Source: Bradyrhizobium neotropicale (GTDB lineage Bacteria > Pseudomonadota > Alphaproteobacteria > Rhizobiales > Xanthobacteraceae). Taken from it: a stretch of 64,000 bases of DNA. The notes beneath the pieces were generated by a model that made no database searches, was not told where the DNA came from, and was given only the letters and a program-made list of their open reading frames with translations. Positions 10,001 through 17,806 of this stretch are shown piece by piece. Positions within the stretch are counted from its first letter, which is position 1. The number at the start of each line of letters is the position of its first letter. The stretch covers positions 129,297 to 193,296 of the forward strand of contig NZ_LSEF01000025.1 in NCBI RefSeq assembly GCF_001641695.1, read 5' to 3'. A program made the position numbers and the translations under genes.

Positions 10001-10676
10001 CACCGTGGTCGAGAGCTTCGGATCGACCAGCCTGACCGAGGTTGGCACGCACTTCTATCTCTACGACAGTGCCGGCACTGGCCCATCGCTCAAATATCAG
10101 GGCGCCGACTATGTCGACGGTCAATTCGGTTCGATAACGCCGATCGGCGCCGAGCAGACGGCGAGCGGATACGAGGTCGCCTGGAAGCTGCCGGGTGCAG
10201 ATCAGTATTCCGTGTGGCTCACCGACAGCAATGGCAACTACCTTTCGAATGTGCTGACCAGCGTGTCGGGAGCAAGCGCTGCGCTGCAATCGATCGAGAC
10301 CAGCTTCCATCAGGATCTCAACGGTGACGGTTACCAGGGCATCGTGCTGGATGGAAGCTCAGGCGGTCAGACGCTCGCCGCTGGTAGCAGTCCGACGACG
10401 CTAATCGGCGGCCCTAACGATATCCTCAGTGGGGGCGGCAGCGCCGACACGTTCGTGTTCCGGCCGAACTTCGGTGCAAACACCGTGAACAATTTCACGC
10501 CAGGAACGGACGTACTCCAATTCGATCATTCGATATTTTCCGATGCCAATGCAGCTCTGAGCGTCGCCCAGCAGGTGGGATCAGACGTGGTCATTGCGCA
10601 TGACGGGTCAAACCTGGTGACCCTTCACGACGTGCAATTGGCTGCCCTGCCCGCATCGGACTTTCATATCGTCTGA
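7035..10676 (+). CDS. Large secreted repeat protein: seven tryptophan-rich DLNGDG repeats, embedded esterase-like domain, RTX-type C-terminus
   Basis: The 1213-residue protein has no N-terminal signal peptide. It contains seven copies of a roughly 105-120 residue unit with ESFGSTSLT, FYLYD, GPSLKYQGADY, GYEVAWK, YSVW, D-x-NGNY and a closing DLNGDGTIG. These resemble the tryptophan-rich Synechocystis C-terminal domain family, and the closing motif looks calcium-binding. Copies 1-3 precede and copies 4-7 follow a domain of about 260 residues with an esterase-like elbow GFSKSGYG (Ser493 as candidate nucleophile, with GxSxS rather than GxSxG). The C-terminus has GGPNDILSGGGSADTF (about residue 1125), one RTX-like stretch, and ends LAALPASDFHIV. 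This indicates type I secretion, though no transporter is in the window. It sits between polysaccharide genes and may bind or modify the exopolysaccharide. Confidence 0.88.
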   Translation: MRTTVKSSGSTRLVHDGDFFFLYSTGGMVVELMYGGAPGLAGQFGTIAPIGAEQTASGYEVTWKVPGDDTYSGWLINNSAANAALQSMEIGFRPDLNGDGTIGPATPSSPPPASNPVVVESFGSTSLTQIDTRFYLYGSDGTGPSLKYHGADYLAGQFGQIAPIAAEHTATGYEVAWKVSGADQYSVWATDNNGNYVSNILNRVSGTNTALQSIETSFHQDLNGDGTIGSPSSPPPASDTIVIESFGSTSLTKVGTLFYLYDSGGTGPSLKYQGADYVSGQFGSITPIAAEKTASGYEVAWKQPGVDQYSVWVTDNNGNYIANILRNVSGASTALQSIEASFHQDLNGDGTISSPSQNSSPQFVYEGVDADGAQLYSVTWSTAGLQPFAVRVLAPDHPTTNVAHSFLYALPVEAGLAQSTWGDGLEQLQQLDVQDRYNATIIEPIFPIAPWYADSATDPTINYETFMATLLPAWVDSNFATTGTEDNLLIGFSKSGYGALDLLFKHPDVFDAAAAWDFPADMANYTDFGADENYGTDANFQANYRLTDAFIDTWKAPFTTENRIWISGYGLFGSDLSDFDALLTSDGVLHTLGTQTFDAHNWFSGWLSRAVAGLYGFDGGNAGDPPPPTTTIVESFGATSLTKVGTHFYLYDSAGTGPSLKYQGADYVDGQFGSITPIGAEQTANGYEVAWKLPGADQYSVWLTDSNGNYLSNALTSVSGASGVLQSIETSFHQDLNGDGTIGPPAPSGPIVVESFGSTSLTELGTHFYLYDSAGTGPSLKYQGADYVDGQFGSITPIGAEQTANGYEVAWKLPGADQYSVWLTDSNGNYLSNALTSVSGASGVLQSIETSFHQDLNGDGTIGPSAPSAPTVVESFGSTSLTELGTHFYLYDSAGTGPSLKYQGADYVDGQFGSITPIGAEQTASGYEVAWKLPGADQYSVWLTDSNGNYLSNALTSVSGASGVLQSIETSFHQDLNGDGTIGPAPSGPTVVESFGSTSLTEVGTHFYLYDSAGTGPSLKYQGADYVDGQFGSITPIGAEQTASGYEVAWKLPGADQYSVWLTDSNGNYLSNVLTSVSGASAALQSIETSFHQDLNGDGYQGIVLDGSSGGQTLAAGSSPTTLIGGPNDILSGGGSADTFVFRPNFGANTVNNFTPGTDVLQFDHSIFSDANAALSVAQQVGSDVVIAHDGSNLVTLHDVQLAALPASDFHIV
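8928..10331 (+). repeat. Tandem in-frame coding repeats of 360, 360 and 357 bp
   Basis: Four consecutive copies begin at about 8928, 9285, 9645 and 10002. The GTCGAGAGCT anchor recurs after exactly 360, 360 and 357 bp. Copies 5 and 6 are almost identical at DNA level, differing at only a few positions, while the upstream copies 1-3 (about 7035-8095) are more diverged. This shows recent duplication or gene conversion of the C-terminal block. The single loss of one codon in the last spacing lies in the proline-rich linker. Confidence 0.93.
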
Positions 10677-11227
10677 GTTTGCGCTCGACGTGTTCGTCGG
10701 CGGCACGCACCTTCTTGCCCTGCCGCGCGGGCTGCTGCATCCGACCGCGCCCTGCAACCTCGGCTGAAACGGTACTCAAGCACTCAATATTTAATCCTCA
10801 CTTTTCGGTTGCGAAATTAAATCTTTTAATATTTAATTGGAGCGGCTCTGAACTGGCGAATTTGGGCGAATATGACCGCGCTCGTTCCTTGGGCGAGCGT
10901 CATTATTTTGCGAATCGCACCAACAACATTCACGGTGCAACGAGTGTTATTCGGCAATCTGGAAGTTTCATTCTCTCAGCAGGCGGGCCGCGGACGAATG
11001 GCGCGCCAGAATCCATATTTCGGGTTCGGCTGCATTCTTGGGCGCGAAGGGCCGGTCTGGCGGGCCCGCGCTATCCCGACAGCAACAAAGGCCTTCGTGG
11101 TTTTGCTTGAAGCAAAAATTGGAGGTTGTGCAGGCGACAGTGCCGGAACTGATGAGACCTTCCCCAAGACAAAATGCGTCGGGGCCTTTGCCGCAAATAT
11201 GGACGCGCCCATGGACCCGGGAGAATC
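10677..11227. promoter_or_regulatory. Intergenic region with AT island before the exopolysaccharide export genes
   Basis: This 551-bp gap has no supported gene. Between about 10781 and 10850 it carries CAATATTTAATCC, AATTAAATC and TTTTAATATTTAATTGG, matching the AT islands at 2.1, 6.9 and 15.0 kb in style. It probably contains the promoter of the chain-length/export operon that starts at 11228. No clear rho-independent terminator follows the repeat protein. Confidence 0.45.
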
Positions 11228-12856
11228 ATGATGCTCGACGCGACAAATAGCAGGCTTTCCGTCATCGACCAGGAAAATCAGCAGCCCCCTTGGCGAGACG
11301 GGACCGGCTTGAGGACGTTGATCGAGAAACTTCGCTATCACCGGCGGATGATGATGGTTCTGACGCTGGTCGGCGCCACCGTCGGATGGGTGGCTAGCCT
11401 CGCATACATTACCGTCAGAGTCCCCGCGTTCTCTGCTTCATCGGACATATTGATTTCGAACACGACGCTGCAGTTGTCTGGCACGGACGCGGTCGTGACC
11501 CAGATCCTGGTCGAGAATTCGCTCATCCAGAGCGCGATCGAAGTGTTGAGATCCGGGAGAGTGCTTGGCCGCGTGGTCGACAAGGTCGGATGGGATGAGA
11601 TCGAGCAAAAATTGCCGAGATCATCATATGCCTTGCCCTGGAGCGACTTTTTTCGCGAGCCGGAGTCCTCGGACACCAGCAGGAGACAGTCGGCGATAGC
11701 GTTGTTGCGGTCCAACATGACCGTCGTACGTGTGGGCACAAGCCAAATTGTCTCGCTCGGCGCGAGAGCGTTGACCGCAGTGGACGCGGCGACGCTCGCG
11801 AATGAGATTGGTGGAGCATTCGTTCAGGAACTGTACGATGCGAACGCCGTCATCACCACGAACGCTGCCTTGCGGGAGCGGATCAAGGTGCTCGGTCCGA
11901 CGGCCCGGATCATTAGCGAGGCCGTTCCGCCGAAGTGGAAGGATCCACCCAGGGCTGCAGTCGCCATGCTGCTCGGCATCTTGCTCGGCGGCGCCGTGGG
12001 CGCGGGAAGCGGCCTCGCCTTTACCATGCTGGATCGGCGCTTGCGCGCTGCAGAGCAGCTCGCCGCCCTGACTTCGGTCGAATGTTTCGGATACGTGCCC
12101 CTGGTCGACCCGCAATCTTCGTTGCCGTCGGAGCCCGACTACAACTTTGACCTGGAATCCATATTGAGGCGGTCCGTACTGCGCCGCGTGCGCTCGGCGG
12201 TGCTCGAACGGTCGACAAGGGTTCCTCGCATAGTCGGCGTGACGTCCTGCAGCGCCGCCGAGGGGAAGACGACGCTTGCCGCCAACCTGGCCCGGTTCAT
12301 TGCCCGTGAAGGCTCGCGCGTGCTTTTGATCGATGCATGTCGCCCCGATGCGGCGCGCGGTCTGGGACAAAGCGACGTACCAGGTCTTCAGGAGTTGCTG
12401 CGGGAAACGGCCGCCCTGGACGACGTCATCGTGGACAACATTTGTCTCAACCTCGATTTTCTGCCGAGTGGAAAAGCTCTTGGCGATCTCGACCTGCTGT
12501 GGGGCAATCTCGTTCATGCCGTCAACGACGGGCGCGAGCGCGGTTATGAATGGGTCATTCTCGATCTGCCCGAACTTGCAACAGCGATCGATGTGCGCGC
12601 CGCAGGTCAGGTCTTCGACGACCTCCTGATCGTGGTGGAATGGGGCCGCACCTCGGAGGGACAGCTCCAGCAAGGGCTCCGCGCGCTGGGATCCTTGCGG
12701 GACAGAATCGTCGGTACGGTCATCAACAAGGCGCCATGGACTTCGATCGATTCCGAGACGGCAAGCCTGGCTCAGGCCGACGGCCGGCTTGCGACGAGCA
12801 TCGATCCGAAATCGTGGACGGCGAGGTACATCTATGATCACGAAAAGATTCAGTGA
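11228..12856 (+). CDS. ExoP-like polysaccharide chain-length determinant / BY-kinase-type protein
   Basis: The 542-residue inner-membrane protein has a Wzz-type N-terminal part with a transmembrane segment MMMVLTLVGATVGWVASLAY and a second hydrophobic helix near residues 240-265. A cytoplasmic ATPase follows, with Walker A variant SAAEGKTTLAANLA (Lys347), Walker A' VLLIDACRPD and Walker B WVILDLPE. It controls polymer length and export together with the outer-membrane protein encoded next. It lacks the tyrosine-rich C-terminal tail usual for autophosphorylating kinases; only two tyrosines lie close to the end. It is also shorter than ExoP (near 780). The start at 11228 has GGGAG upstream; a longer frame from 11174 is less likely. 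Confidence 0.85.
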   Translation: MMLDATNSRLSVIDQENQQPPWRDGTGLRTLIEKLRYHRRMMMVLTLVGATVGWVASLAYITVRVPAFSASSDILISNTTLQLSGTDAVVTQILVENSLIQSAIEVLRSGRVLGRVVDKVGWDEIEQKLPRSSYALPWSDFFREPESSDTSRRQSAIALLRSNMTVVRVGTSQIVSLGARALTAVDAATLANEIGGAFVQELYDANAVITTNAALRERIKVLGPTARIISEAVPPKWKDPPRAAVAMLLGILLGGAVGAGSGLAFTMLDRRLRAAEQLAALTSVECFGYVPLVDPQSSLPSEPDYNFDLESILRRSVLRRVRSAVLERSTRVPRIVGVTSCSAAEGKTTLAANLARFIAREGSRVLLIDACRPDAARGLGQSDVPGLQELLRETAALDDVIVDNICLNLDFLPSGKALGDLDLLWGNLVHAVNDGRERGYEWVILDLPELATAIDVRAAGQVFDDLLIVVEWGRTSEGQLQQGLRALGSLRDRIVGTVINKAPWTSIDSETASLAQADGRLATSIDPKSWTARYIYDHEKIQ

Positions 12857-14066
12857 TATTGCGATGGCCTTGAGCCTCGCGCTGATCTTTACCACGCCGC
12901 CGGCGTCGGTCCTGGCCGGCGATTACAAGCTCGGAGTATCCGATCGGGTCAAGATCAAGGTGCAGGAATGGCCGGATCTCGCCGGCGAGTACACGGTCAA
13001 TCCCGACGGTGTCGTTTCGTTGCCCCTGATCGGGAACATCAATGTGGCCGGCCGCAATCTCAACGATCTGGCGCGCGAGATCTCCGACCGCTTGCAGCAA
13101 CGTTCCGAGGGCGCACAGCGGACTTTCGCTGCGGTCGAAATCTCTCAGTACCGCCCTTTCGCAATCCTGGGAGACGTTCAAAAGCCCGGTCAATATCCGT
13201 ATCGGCCTGGTCTTACGGTGGTCGAGGCGATCAGCGTCGCGGGCGGGTATTATCGACCTGAGTTGGGGGTCCTCCGGCTTGGCGCGAGCAGCGACTTCAC
13301 CAGCCAATCAGCCAAGCTGAACCGGCTGATCGCCCGCGAGGCGCGGCTGATCGCGGCGATCGATGGACGCGAGGATATTCCCCTGCCGCGGGAATTTGCG
13401 AAGAAGAACGATCCCGAGATCGCAGCGATCATGAAAAGTGAGCAAGCCGCGCTAGCGCTGGAAACCGAGATGAAGCGCATTGAACAGGCGGGATTGGAGA
13501 CGATCAAGTCGCTGTATCAAAACGAGATAGGCTCGCTTGGCGGACAGGTGGAGGCTCTCGCACAGGAGAAGGAAAGTATTGGGACACAGCTCAACCAGCT
13601 GCGTGCGATGGCTGCAAAAGGCCTTGCGCTTTCCCCGACAATGTTTGCCCTCGAGCGATCGTTTGCCCAAGTCTCGAATGAGCAGATGAGCGCGGAAACG
13701 GCCATTGTGAAAGCCAAAGAGAACATCTCGTTGGCCGAACAGCGCGTCAGCGACCTTCAGCAACAGAGACGCCGCATCGCAACGACGGAGCTGGAGAAGG
13801 CAAGAGACGACATTGTCGACGCGCGCGCAAAAATCATGGCGGCAACGCAGGTGCTCGGGATAGTTCAGGCCGGTGCGCCCGGCGATGCGCGTGAGCGTTC
13901 ATCACAGAACGCCCAGCGGGCCAGCTTCACTATCCTTCGAAAAGAGGGTGAGGCAATGCGGGAGATCGTGGCGGACGAAGTGACGCTTGTGGCCCCGGAC
14001 GATGTCATCAAGGTCGTTCCGAATAACCTCGTCAACCTCTCGCAGGCGGTCCCACCGGAACGCTAG
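12834..14066 (+). CDS. ExoF-like polysaccharide export protein (OPX family)
   Basis: The 410-residue protein starts with a signal peptide (MITKRFSDIAMALSLALIF, cleavage probably after VLAG). A Poly_export domain follows (DYKLGVSDRVKIKVQEWPDL to SLPLIGNINVAG), then an SLBB-like segment (FAILGDVQKPGQYPYRPGLT). The second half is a long glutamate/glutamine-rich region likely to form a coiled coil, as in ExoF. It forms or feeds the outer-membrane channel for the polymer. It overlaps the upstream kinase gene by 23 bp, so the two are translated together. The start at 12834 gives a clean signal peptide, which decided it. Confidence 0.88.
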   Translation: MITKRFSDIAMALSLALIFTTPPASVLAGDYKLGVSDRVKIKVQEWPDLAGEYTVNPDGVVSLPLIGNINVAGRNLNDLAREISDRLQQRSEGAQRTFAAVEISQYRPFAILGDVQKPGQYPYRPGLTVVEAISVAGGYYRPELGVLRLGASSDFTSQSAKLNRLIAREARLIAAIDGREDIPLPREFAKKNDPEIAAIMKSEQAALALETEMKRIEQAGLETIKSLYQNEIGSLGGQVEALAQEKESIGTQLNQLRAMAAKGLALSPTMFALERSFAQVSNEQMSAETAIVKAKENISLAEQRVSDLQQQRRRIATTELEKARDDIVDARAKIMAATQVLGIVQAGAPGDARERSSQNAQRASFTILRKEGEAMREIVADEVTLVAPDDVIKVVPNNLVNLSQAVPPER

Positions 14067-14087
14067 GCCGCGGCGACCGCTCCCATG

Positions 14088-14115
14088 AATCGGAGAGGTC
14101 TTTTCCGCTCCGATT
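14088..14115 (+). terminator. Weak hairpin after the export operon
   Basis: The arms AATCGGAG and CTCCGATT pair exactly around a 12-nt loop, 22 bp after the stop of the export gene. There is no clean T-run on either side, so it is a modest terminator or a processing hairpin. Confidence 0.35.
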
Positions 14116-14224
14116 GAATCGGAACGGAGGCTAAACGTTCTCTGGCATTACAGCTGCATTTGTCGGGAGGTGAGCGCTGCGAACACCGGCCTTGTGTCTC
14201 CGCCGCCAGAAATTCAGTGGCAGG

Positions 14225-14560
14225 TCAGATCCGAAACTCTTCGATTTTGCGTCCCGACTTCTTCGCGGCAACCAACCAGCGGGGAAGCTTGCCGCGGCCG
14301 GACCAGGTTTCGGAGGTCTGCGGGTTGCGATATTTCGGCAGCACCCGTGGATACTTGCGACGCCGTTTCGCGTCGCTCGGCTGGGCCTCGCCCGGTTGAA
14401 CGATGGCGCCCATTCCGCGGTCAAGGACGGCCAGGCGCTTCTCCAACTCATGCTTTTCCGCCTTGATCCGGGCCGCCAGGATCGCACTGATCTTCTCGTG
14501 GAGCGACCAGAGGTCGTCTAACGACATAGACTCGAGCTCGAGCTTTTTCTTCGACAACAT
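14225..14560 (-). CDS. H-NS-family nucleoid protein (copy 1)
   Basis: The 111-residue protein has an N-terminal helical oligomerisation segment (DDLWSLHEKISAILAARIKA) and a C-terminal DNA-binding domain with KYPRVLPKYRNP, TWSGRGKLPRW and AAKKSGRKIEEFRI, the H-NS family core. Such proteins bind AT-rich curved DNA and silence genes. The ATG at 14560 was preferred over an upstream TTG. It is divergent from a second H-NS-family gene, with a 600-bp AT-rich region between them. The linker is rich in charged residues. Its placement inside the polysaccharide locus suggests local control. Confidence 0.9.
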   Translation of the reverse strand: MLSKKKLELESMSLDDLWSLHEKISAILAARIKAEKHELEKRLAVLDRGMGAIVQPGEAQPSDAKRRRKYPRVLPKYRNPQTSETWSGRGKLPRWLVAAKKSGRKIEEFRI

Positions 14561-15168
14561 TCCGACGCCCTGTAGAATCAATTCGGGTTTCAATATTGCC
14601 GCACCCGCGAATAATCAAGAGGGTACCAGATTGTTACCAACAAGAACAAAAATAGTGATTTAAGTCGGCGACTCGAACCGCAACTTCAACGAGCCGCCGG
14701 AGGCAAACTCTCCAACTTCGGGTGCAATTGCACGTAACCGATGCGTGATCGACGCCCCGCGGTTCCCGGCTCGGCCGGCCTCCGCAACACATGAACGGCC
14801 GCAACTGGCGGCGAATGCCCCGCTGGAGCTCGATCTGCGCCATGAGAGAGGGCTGCGCGGCCGATGGAACAGCAAACGACACACATATTCACAAAAGCCG
14901 ACCAGGCTAAAAGCAATTTAAATCCACGAGCGCAACAAAAATCCAATTATAATAAGCAACCGCTTGATCTAACCGGTATTTCTACTTCACAAAATTTAAC
15001 CCGACAAAAGTCAAAAATTCAAAAATAATCGTTCCATTAATACAAATAAATTATATAATTTAATCTTCGAATGTTTAATTAGTAAGCGGTGTTTATCCCG
15101 CTTTCACCCGACGCACGCCTGGCATTGAGGCAGCCCCGACCATAATCGCAACCTGAATAGTGACGAGA
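14561..15168. promoter_or_regulatory. AT-rich divergent region between two H-NS-family genes
   Basis: No gene is supported in these 608 bp. From about 14900 to 15085 the sequence is very AT-rich, with many A-tracts and the runs AATAAATTATATAATTTAATC and GTTTAATTAG described here only in part. It must contain both promoters. Being the longest AT island in the window, it is a plausible autoregulatory site for the two H-NS-family proteins. Confidence 0.5.
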
Positions 15169-15552
15169 ATGCATAAATTGGATCTGGACGCCATGGATCT
15201 TGATGAACTCTGGCGCCTGCATGAGCAGCTCACGCACATTCTCTCGGAAAAAATTAGTGCAGAGAAGCTCGAACTTGAAAAGCGTCTCGCACAGCTCAAC
15301 AGGGCCGAGCCGATCGGCGAGACCAAGGGTCCCTCCCCCGAGAAGCAGACCGACCGGCCTCCACGACGCAGATATCCAAAAGTTCTGCCGAAATACAGCA
15401 ACCCGGCGGCTCCGGAGGAAACCTGGTCCGGCCGCGGAAAACAACCCCGCTGGGTCGTCGCGGCGCTCCAATCTGGGCACCGGCTTGAAGAGTTCCGGAT
15501 ATCCGATCCCGATCAGCCGCCCACGGATGAGAGCGACCGCGGCCAATACTGA
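15169..15552 (+). CDS. H-NS-family nucleoid protein (copy 2)
   Basis: The 127-residue protein matches its divergent neighbour throughout: N-terminal DELWRLHEQLTHILSEKI, then RRYPKVLPKYSNP, TWSGRGKQPRW and a GHRLEEFRI segment. A further acidic tail of about 16 residues (DPDQPPTDESDRGQY) is absent from copy 1. It uses VVAALQSGHR where copy 1 has LVAAKKSGRK, so DNA affinity may be lower. The ATG at 15169 is taken as start; a GTG three codons upstream at 15160 is possible. It probably silences or fine-tunes AT-rich promoters in this locus, alone or as a heteromer with copy 1. Confidence 0.88.
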   Translation: MHKLDLDAMDLDELWRLHEQLTHILSEKISAEKLELEKRLAQLNRAEPIGETKGPSPEKQTDRPPRRRYPKVLPKYSNPAAPEETWSGRGKQPRWVVAALQSGHRLEEFRISDPDQPPTDESDRGQY

Positions 15553-15574
15553 ATCGCGCCGCCCGTGGTGGGGA

Positions 15575-15811
15575 TCAGATCAAAGCCAGTTGAGGCTCGC
15601 GGGTACGCCGGAGATCCTTGGCAAGGCTACTGCGAATGCCCGAAATCTCGCCAAGGAGAACGTCACAGAGCTCGATTCGCGTGGTGAGCACATTCGCCGT
15701 CGCGGACGCGTCTGTCAGTGCATGAAGCTGGACCTGGGTCTGCCTGATGATGCTCAGGGCATCGCTAACCGGACAGCTAGACGACGCCGCCAAATGACTG
15801 ATCTTTGTCAT
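15575..15811 (-). CDS. Small hypothetical helical protein
   Basis: I do not recognise the family. The 78-residue product (start MTKISHLAASS) is predicted by eye to be mostly helical, with a Ser/Ala-rich beginning and a basic end (KDLRRTREPQLALI). The start at 15811 is favoured because an exact GGGAGG ribosome site lies 5 nt upstream; longer in-frame starts at 15907 or 15991 give arginine-rich extensions. It lies 22 bp from the convergent end of H-NS copy 2 and downstream of the priming transferase. Confidence 0.5.
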   Translation of the reverse strand: MTKISHLAASSSCPVSDALSIIRQTQVQLHALTDASATANVLTTRIELCDVLLGEISGIRSSLAKDLRRTREPQLALI

Positions 15812-15980
15812 GAAAGCCTCCCTAATCTGTTCCTTAGATAGCTTTCGATCGCTCGCTGCGCCCCTCGTCGAGGCGAGGCGCGCGCCTCGGCTCGTCGCTT
15901 TGCTCATTGCGATGCACTGAGTTTCCCGAGTTGCGCGCGGGCGATTCACCGAACGGCGGGAAGAAGATGCTGCAGGCGCA

Positions 15981-17477
15981 TTAATAGGCATTCCAGTACA
16001 CCTTTCTGGAAAACAAGGTCATGACAATAATTTTGAGATCGAGCAGGAGTGACCAGTTGTCGATGTAATGCAGATCATGCTCCAGACGGCGCTGCATCTT
16101 CTCGAGGGTATCGGTGCCGCCGCGATACCCATTGACCTGAGCCCAGCCCGTAATGCCAGGCTTGACGTTGTGACGACGGTAAAATGACGAGATCAGTTCC
16201 GCGAAGGCTTCGTTTTGCGCAGTTGGATGGGGACGAGGCCCGACCAGCGACATGTCGCCGGCCAGGACGTTGAACAACTGCGGAAGCTCATCGATATTGG
16301 TTTGGCGCAAGAACCGTCCCAGACGGGTCACACGAGAATCGTGTCTGGTGACGGGTCTGAAGTTGTCACCCTCCTCCATCACGGTCATCGATCGGAATTT
16401 CAGCACACGAATGGGCTCGTTGTTGTAGCCGTGCCGCGTCTGGCGAAAGAACACCGGCCCACGGGAATCGAGCTTGATGGCGAGCGGAGCGATGATGAAG
16501 ACGGGGCTAGCCAGAATGAGGCCTGCGATTGCAGCGGCGACGTCGAACACTCGCTTGATCGCTCGGTTGAATGGAGTGAGGGGGGACTGGAAGATCCGCA
16601 TGGTCACCATGTTGCCGAACTGGGTGATCCGCGAGACGGCCATGAGATCGATAGACCCGACGGGGACGACGTGAACGTCGACCGGCAGGTCTGATAGGGC
16701 GCTGGCGAGCACCAGTGCAGATGGAACATCCGGCTCCGAACTCAAAATGACGATGTCATCAGCTCGGAGAGGCCGGCACTCCGTAACCAGTTGGCGGGCA
16801 TCAGGCAGCGCTCGGGCCGCGTCGGGACGCGCCGGCCCCGAATGGTCTGCGCGAACCATCGGAAAGTTGAAGGAGTGGATCGTCCGTATTCCGGCGACGA
16901 TTGCTCGCGCGGAAAAATGCAGGCAGTGCTCCGGATCTCCGACAAGAATAACGCGCCTGGCGTCGATCAGCCCTGACGCAATGGCACGCTGCAGTAACGA
17001 GAACCATATTGTCCGCGTGCAGAGAACTGCGATCATGACGCTCACGCCTTGGACGATGACGGTAGCGCGCGAGTAGTCTGCCGAGATTTTCAGAACGAAT
17101 ATCGTCGAGATGAAGAAGGAGAATACGAGCAAGACAGCACTGGCGCCGCTCCACAGGAACACGTGGCGGGGCTGAGCCTGAATCCGCGAATATTGCCGGA
17201 GTCCTATTGATACCAGCAAGTGAAACGTGGAAATCAGAAGAGCTTCCGGAATGTACTGGGCGGGGTTCGGCCAATGCAGCAGGACCAGCCGATAATAGAG
17301 CACTGCTGCGAAATAAGCCGCAAAGGCTACGAGCAGGAATTCGGTGCCTGCTGCAAGCATCAATAGAGCAGCCAACTTGCCCCAACCAGCGCCTGCTGCG
17401 ACTACCGTGCGGCCATCAACCGAATGTGCCGAAAGCTGCGTAGAGCCCGGCAGATTGGTGAATGACGCATAACTCAT
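15981..17477 (-). CDS. Undecaprenyl-phosphate glucose/galactose phosphotransferase (priming transferase, WcaJ-like)
   Basis: The 498-residue membrane enzyme transfers a sugar-1-phosphate from a UDP-sugar to undecaprenyl phosphate and so starts repeat-unit synthesis. It has four or five N-terminal membrane segments (about residues 30-140) and a CoA-binding-like middle domain. The bacterial sugar transferase domain has VFFRQTRHGYNNEPI, LKFRSMTVM, LRQTNIDELPQLFNVLAGDM, LVGPRPHP and KPGITGWAQVNGYRG. It ends in KVYWNAY, as is usual for the family. It is transcribed away from the UDP-glucuronate decarboxylase gene. Confidence 0.93.
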   Translation of the reverse strand: MSYASFTNLPGSTQLSAHSVDGRTVVAAGAGWGKLAALLMLAAGTEFLLVAFAAYFAAVLYYRLVLLHWPNPAQYIPEALLISTFHLLVSIGLRQYSRIQAQPRHVFLWSGASAVLLVFSFFISTIFVLKISADYSRATVIVQGVSVMIAVLCTRTIWFSLLQRAIASGLIDARRVILVGDPEHCLHFSARAIVAGIRTIHSFNFPMVRADHSGPARPDAARALPDARQLVTECRPLRADDIVILSSEPDVPSALVLASALSDLPVDVHVVPVGSIDLMAVSRITQFGNMVTMRIFQSPLTPFNRAIKRVFDVAAAIAGLILASPVFIIAPLAIKLDSRGPVFFRQTRHGYNNEPIRVLKFRSMTVMEEGDNFRPVTRHDSRVTRLGRFLRQTNIDELPQLFNVLAGDMSLVGPRPHPTAQNEAFAELISSFYRRHNVKPGITGWAQVNGYRGGTDTLEKMQRRLEHDLHYIDNWSLLLDLKIIVMTLFSRKVYWNAY

Positions 17478-17806
17478 AGCAACCTATCCGGGAGCTTCGT
17501 CTTCCTGGCCCAAGCAGTAGCATTCGGGTCACCGGGTGGAAATTGGCAATAAATGGGTACTGAGAGGTAACCCCAATGGTTGGTTGAGCTGCGGCCGTGC
17601 GTGTTTAAACTGCCGGGAAGTATCGAAATGGCGAAGCGGCCCAGCGTCAATGAGGACTGGGCGGTGGCCCTCGCCTGTCTGGACCTTCGTCCGACGGTAG
17701 CGTCGTCGACGCGGCTGCCTCCGCGGATGAACTTGAAGGAGGAAGGTGAGTGGCGACGCTGCTGACACAATGCAGCGTCGGCCTATTATTTCGAACGGAG
17801 AATAAC
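17478..17806. promoter_or_regulatory. Divergent intergenic region, priming transferase / decarboxylase
   Basis: These 329 bp must hold two promoters. Short frames here (17580-17765 plus strand and others on the minus strand) look like noise. No inverted repeat or known operator stands out to the eye. Confidence 0.3.

Noticed and set aside
8955..10310. 451-codon open frame on the minus strand opposite the repeat protein
   Set aside because: It mirrors the tandem repeats of the plus-strand protein; its own repeated units are arginine-rich and carry no start site or known domain.
8928..10331. Possible CRISPR or satellite array
   Set aside because: The units are 360 bp, in frame and translated; there are no short spacers.
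10400..10676. Classical RTX toxin
   Set aside because: Only one GGxxD-like stretch is visible instead of a long nonapeptide array, so only an RTX-type secretion end is claimed.
14880..15100. Replication origin or plasmid stability region
   Set aside because: AT-rich, but no DnaA-box clusters, iterons or rep/par genes are seen; the flanking H-NS genes explain the composition better.
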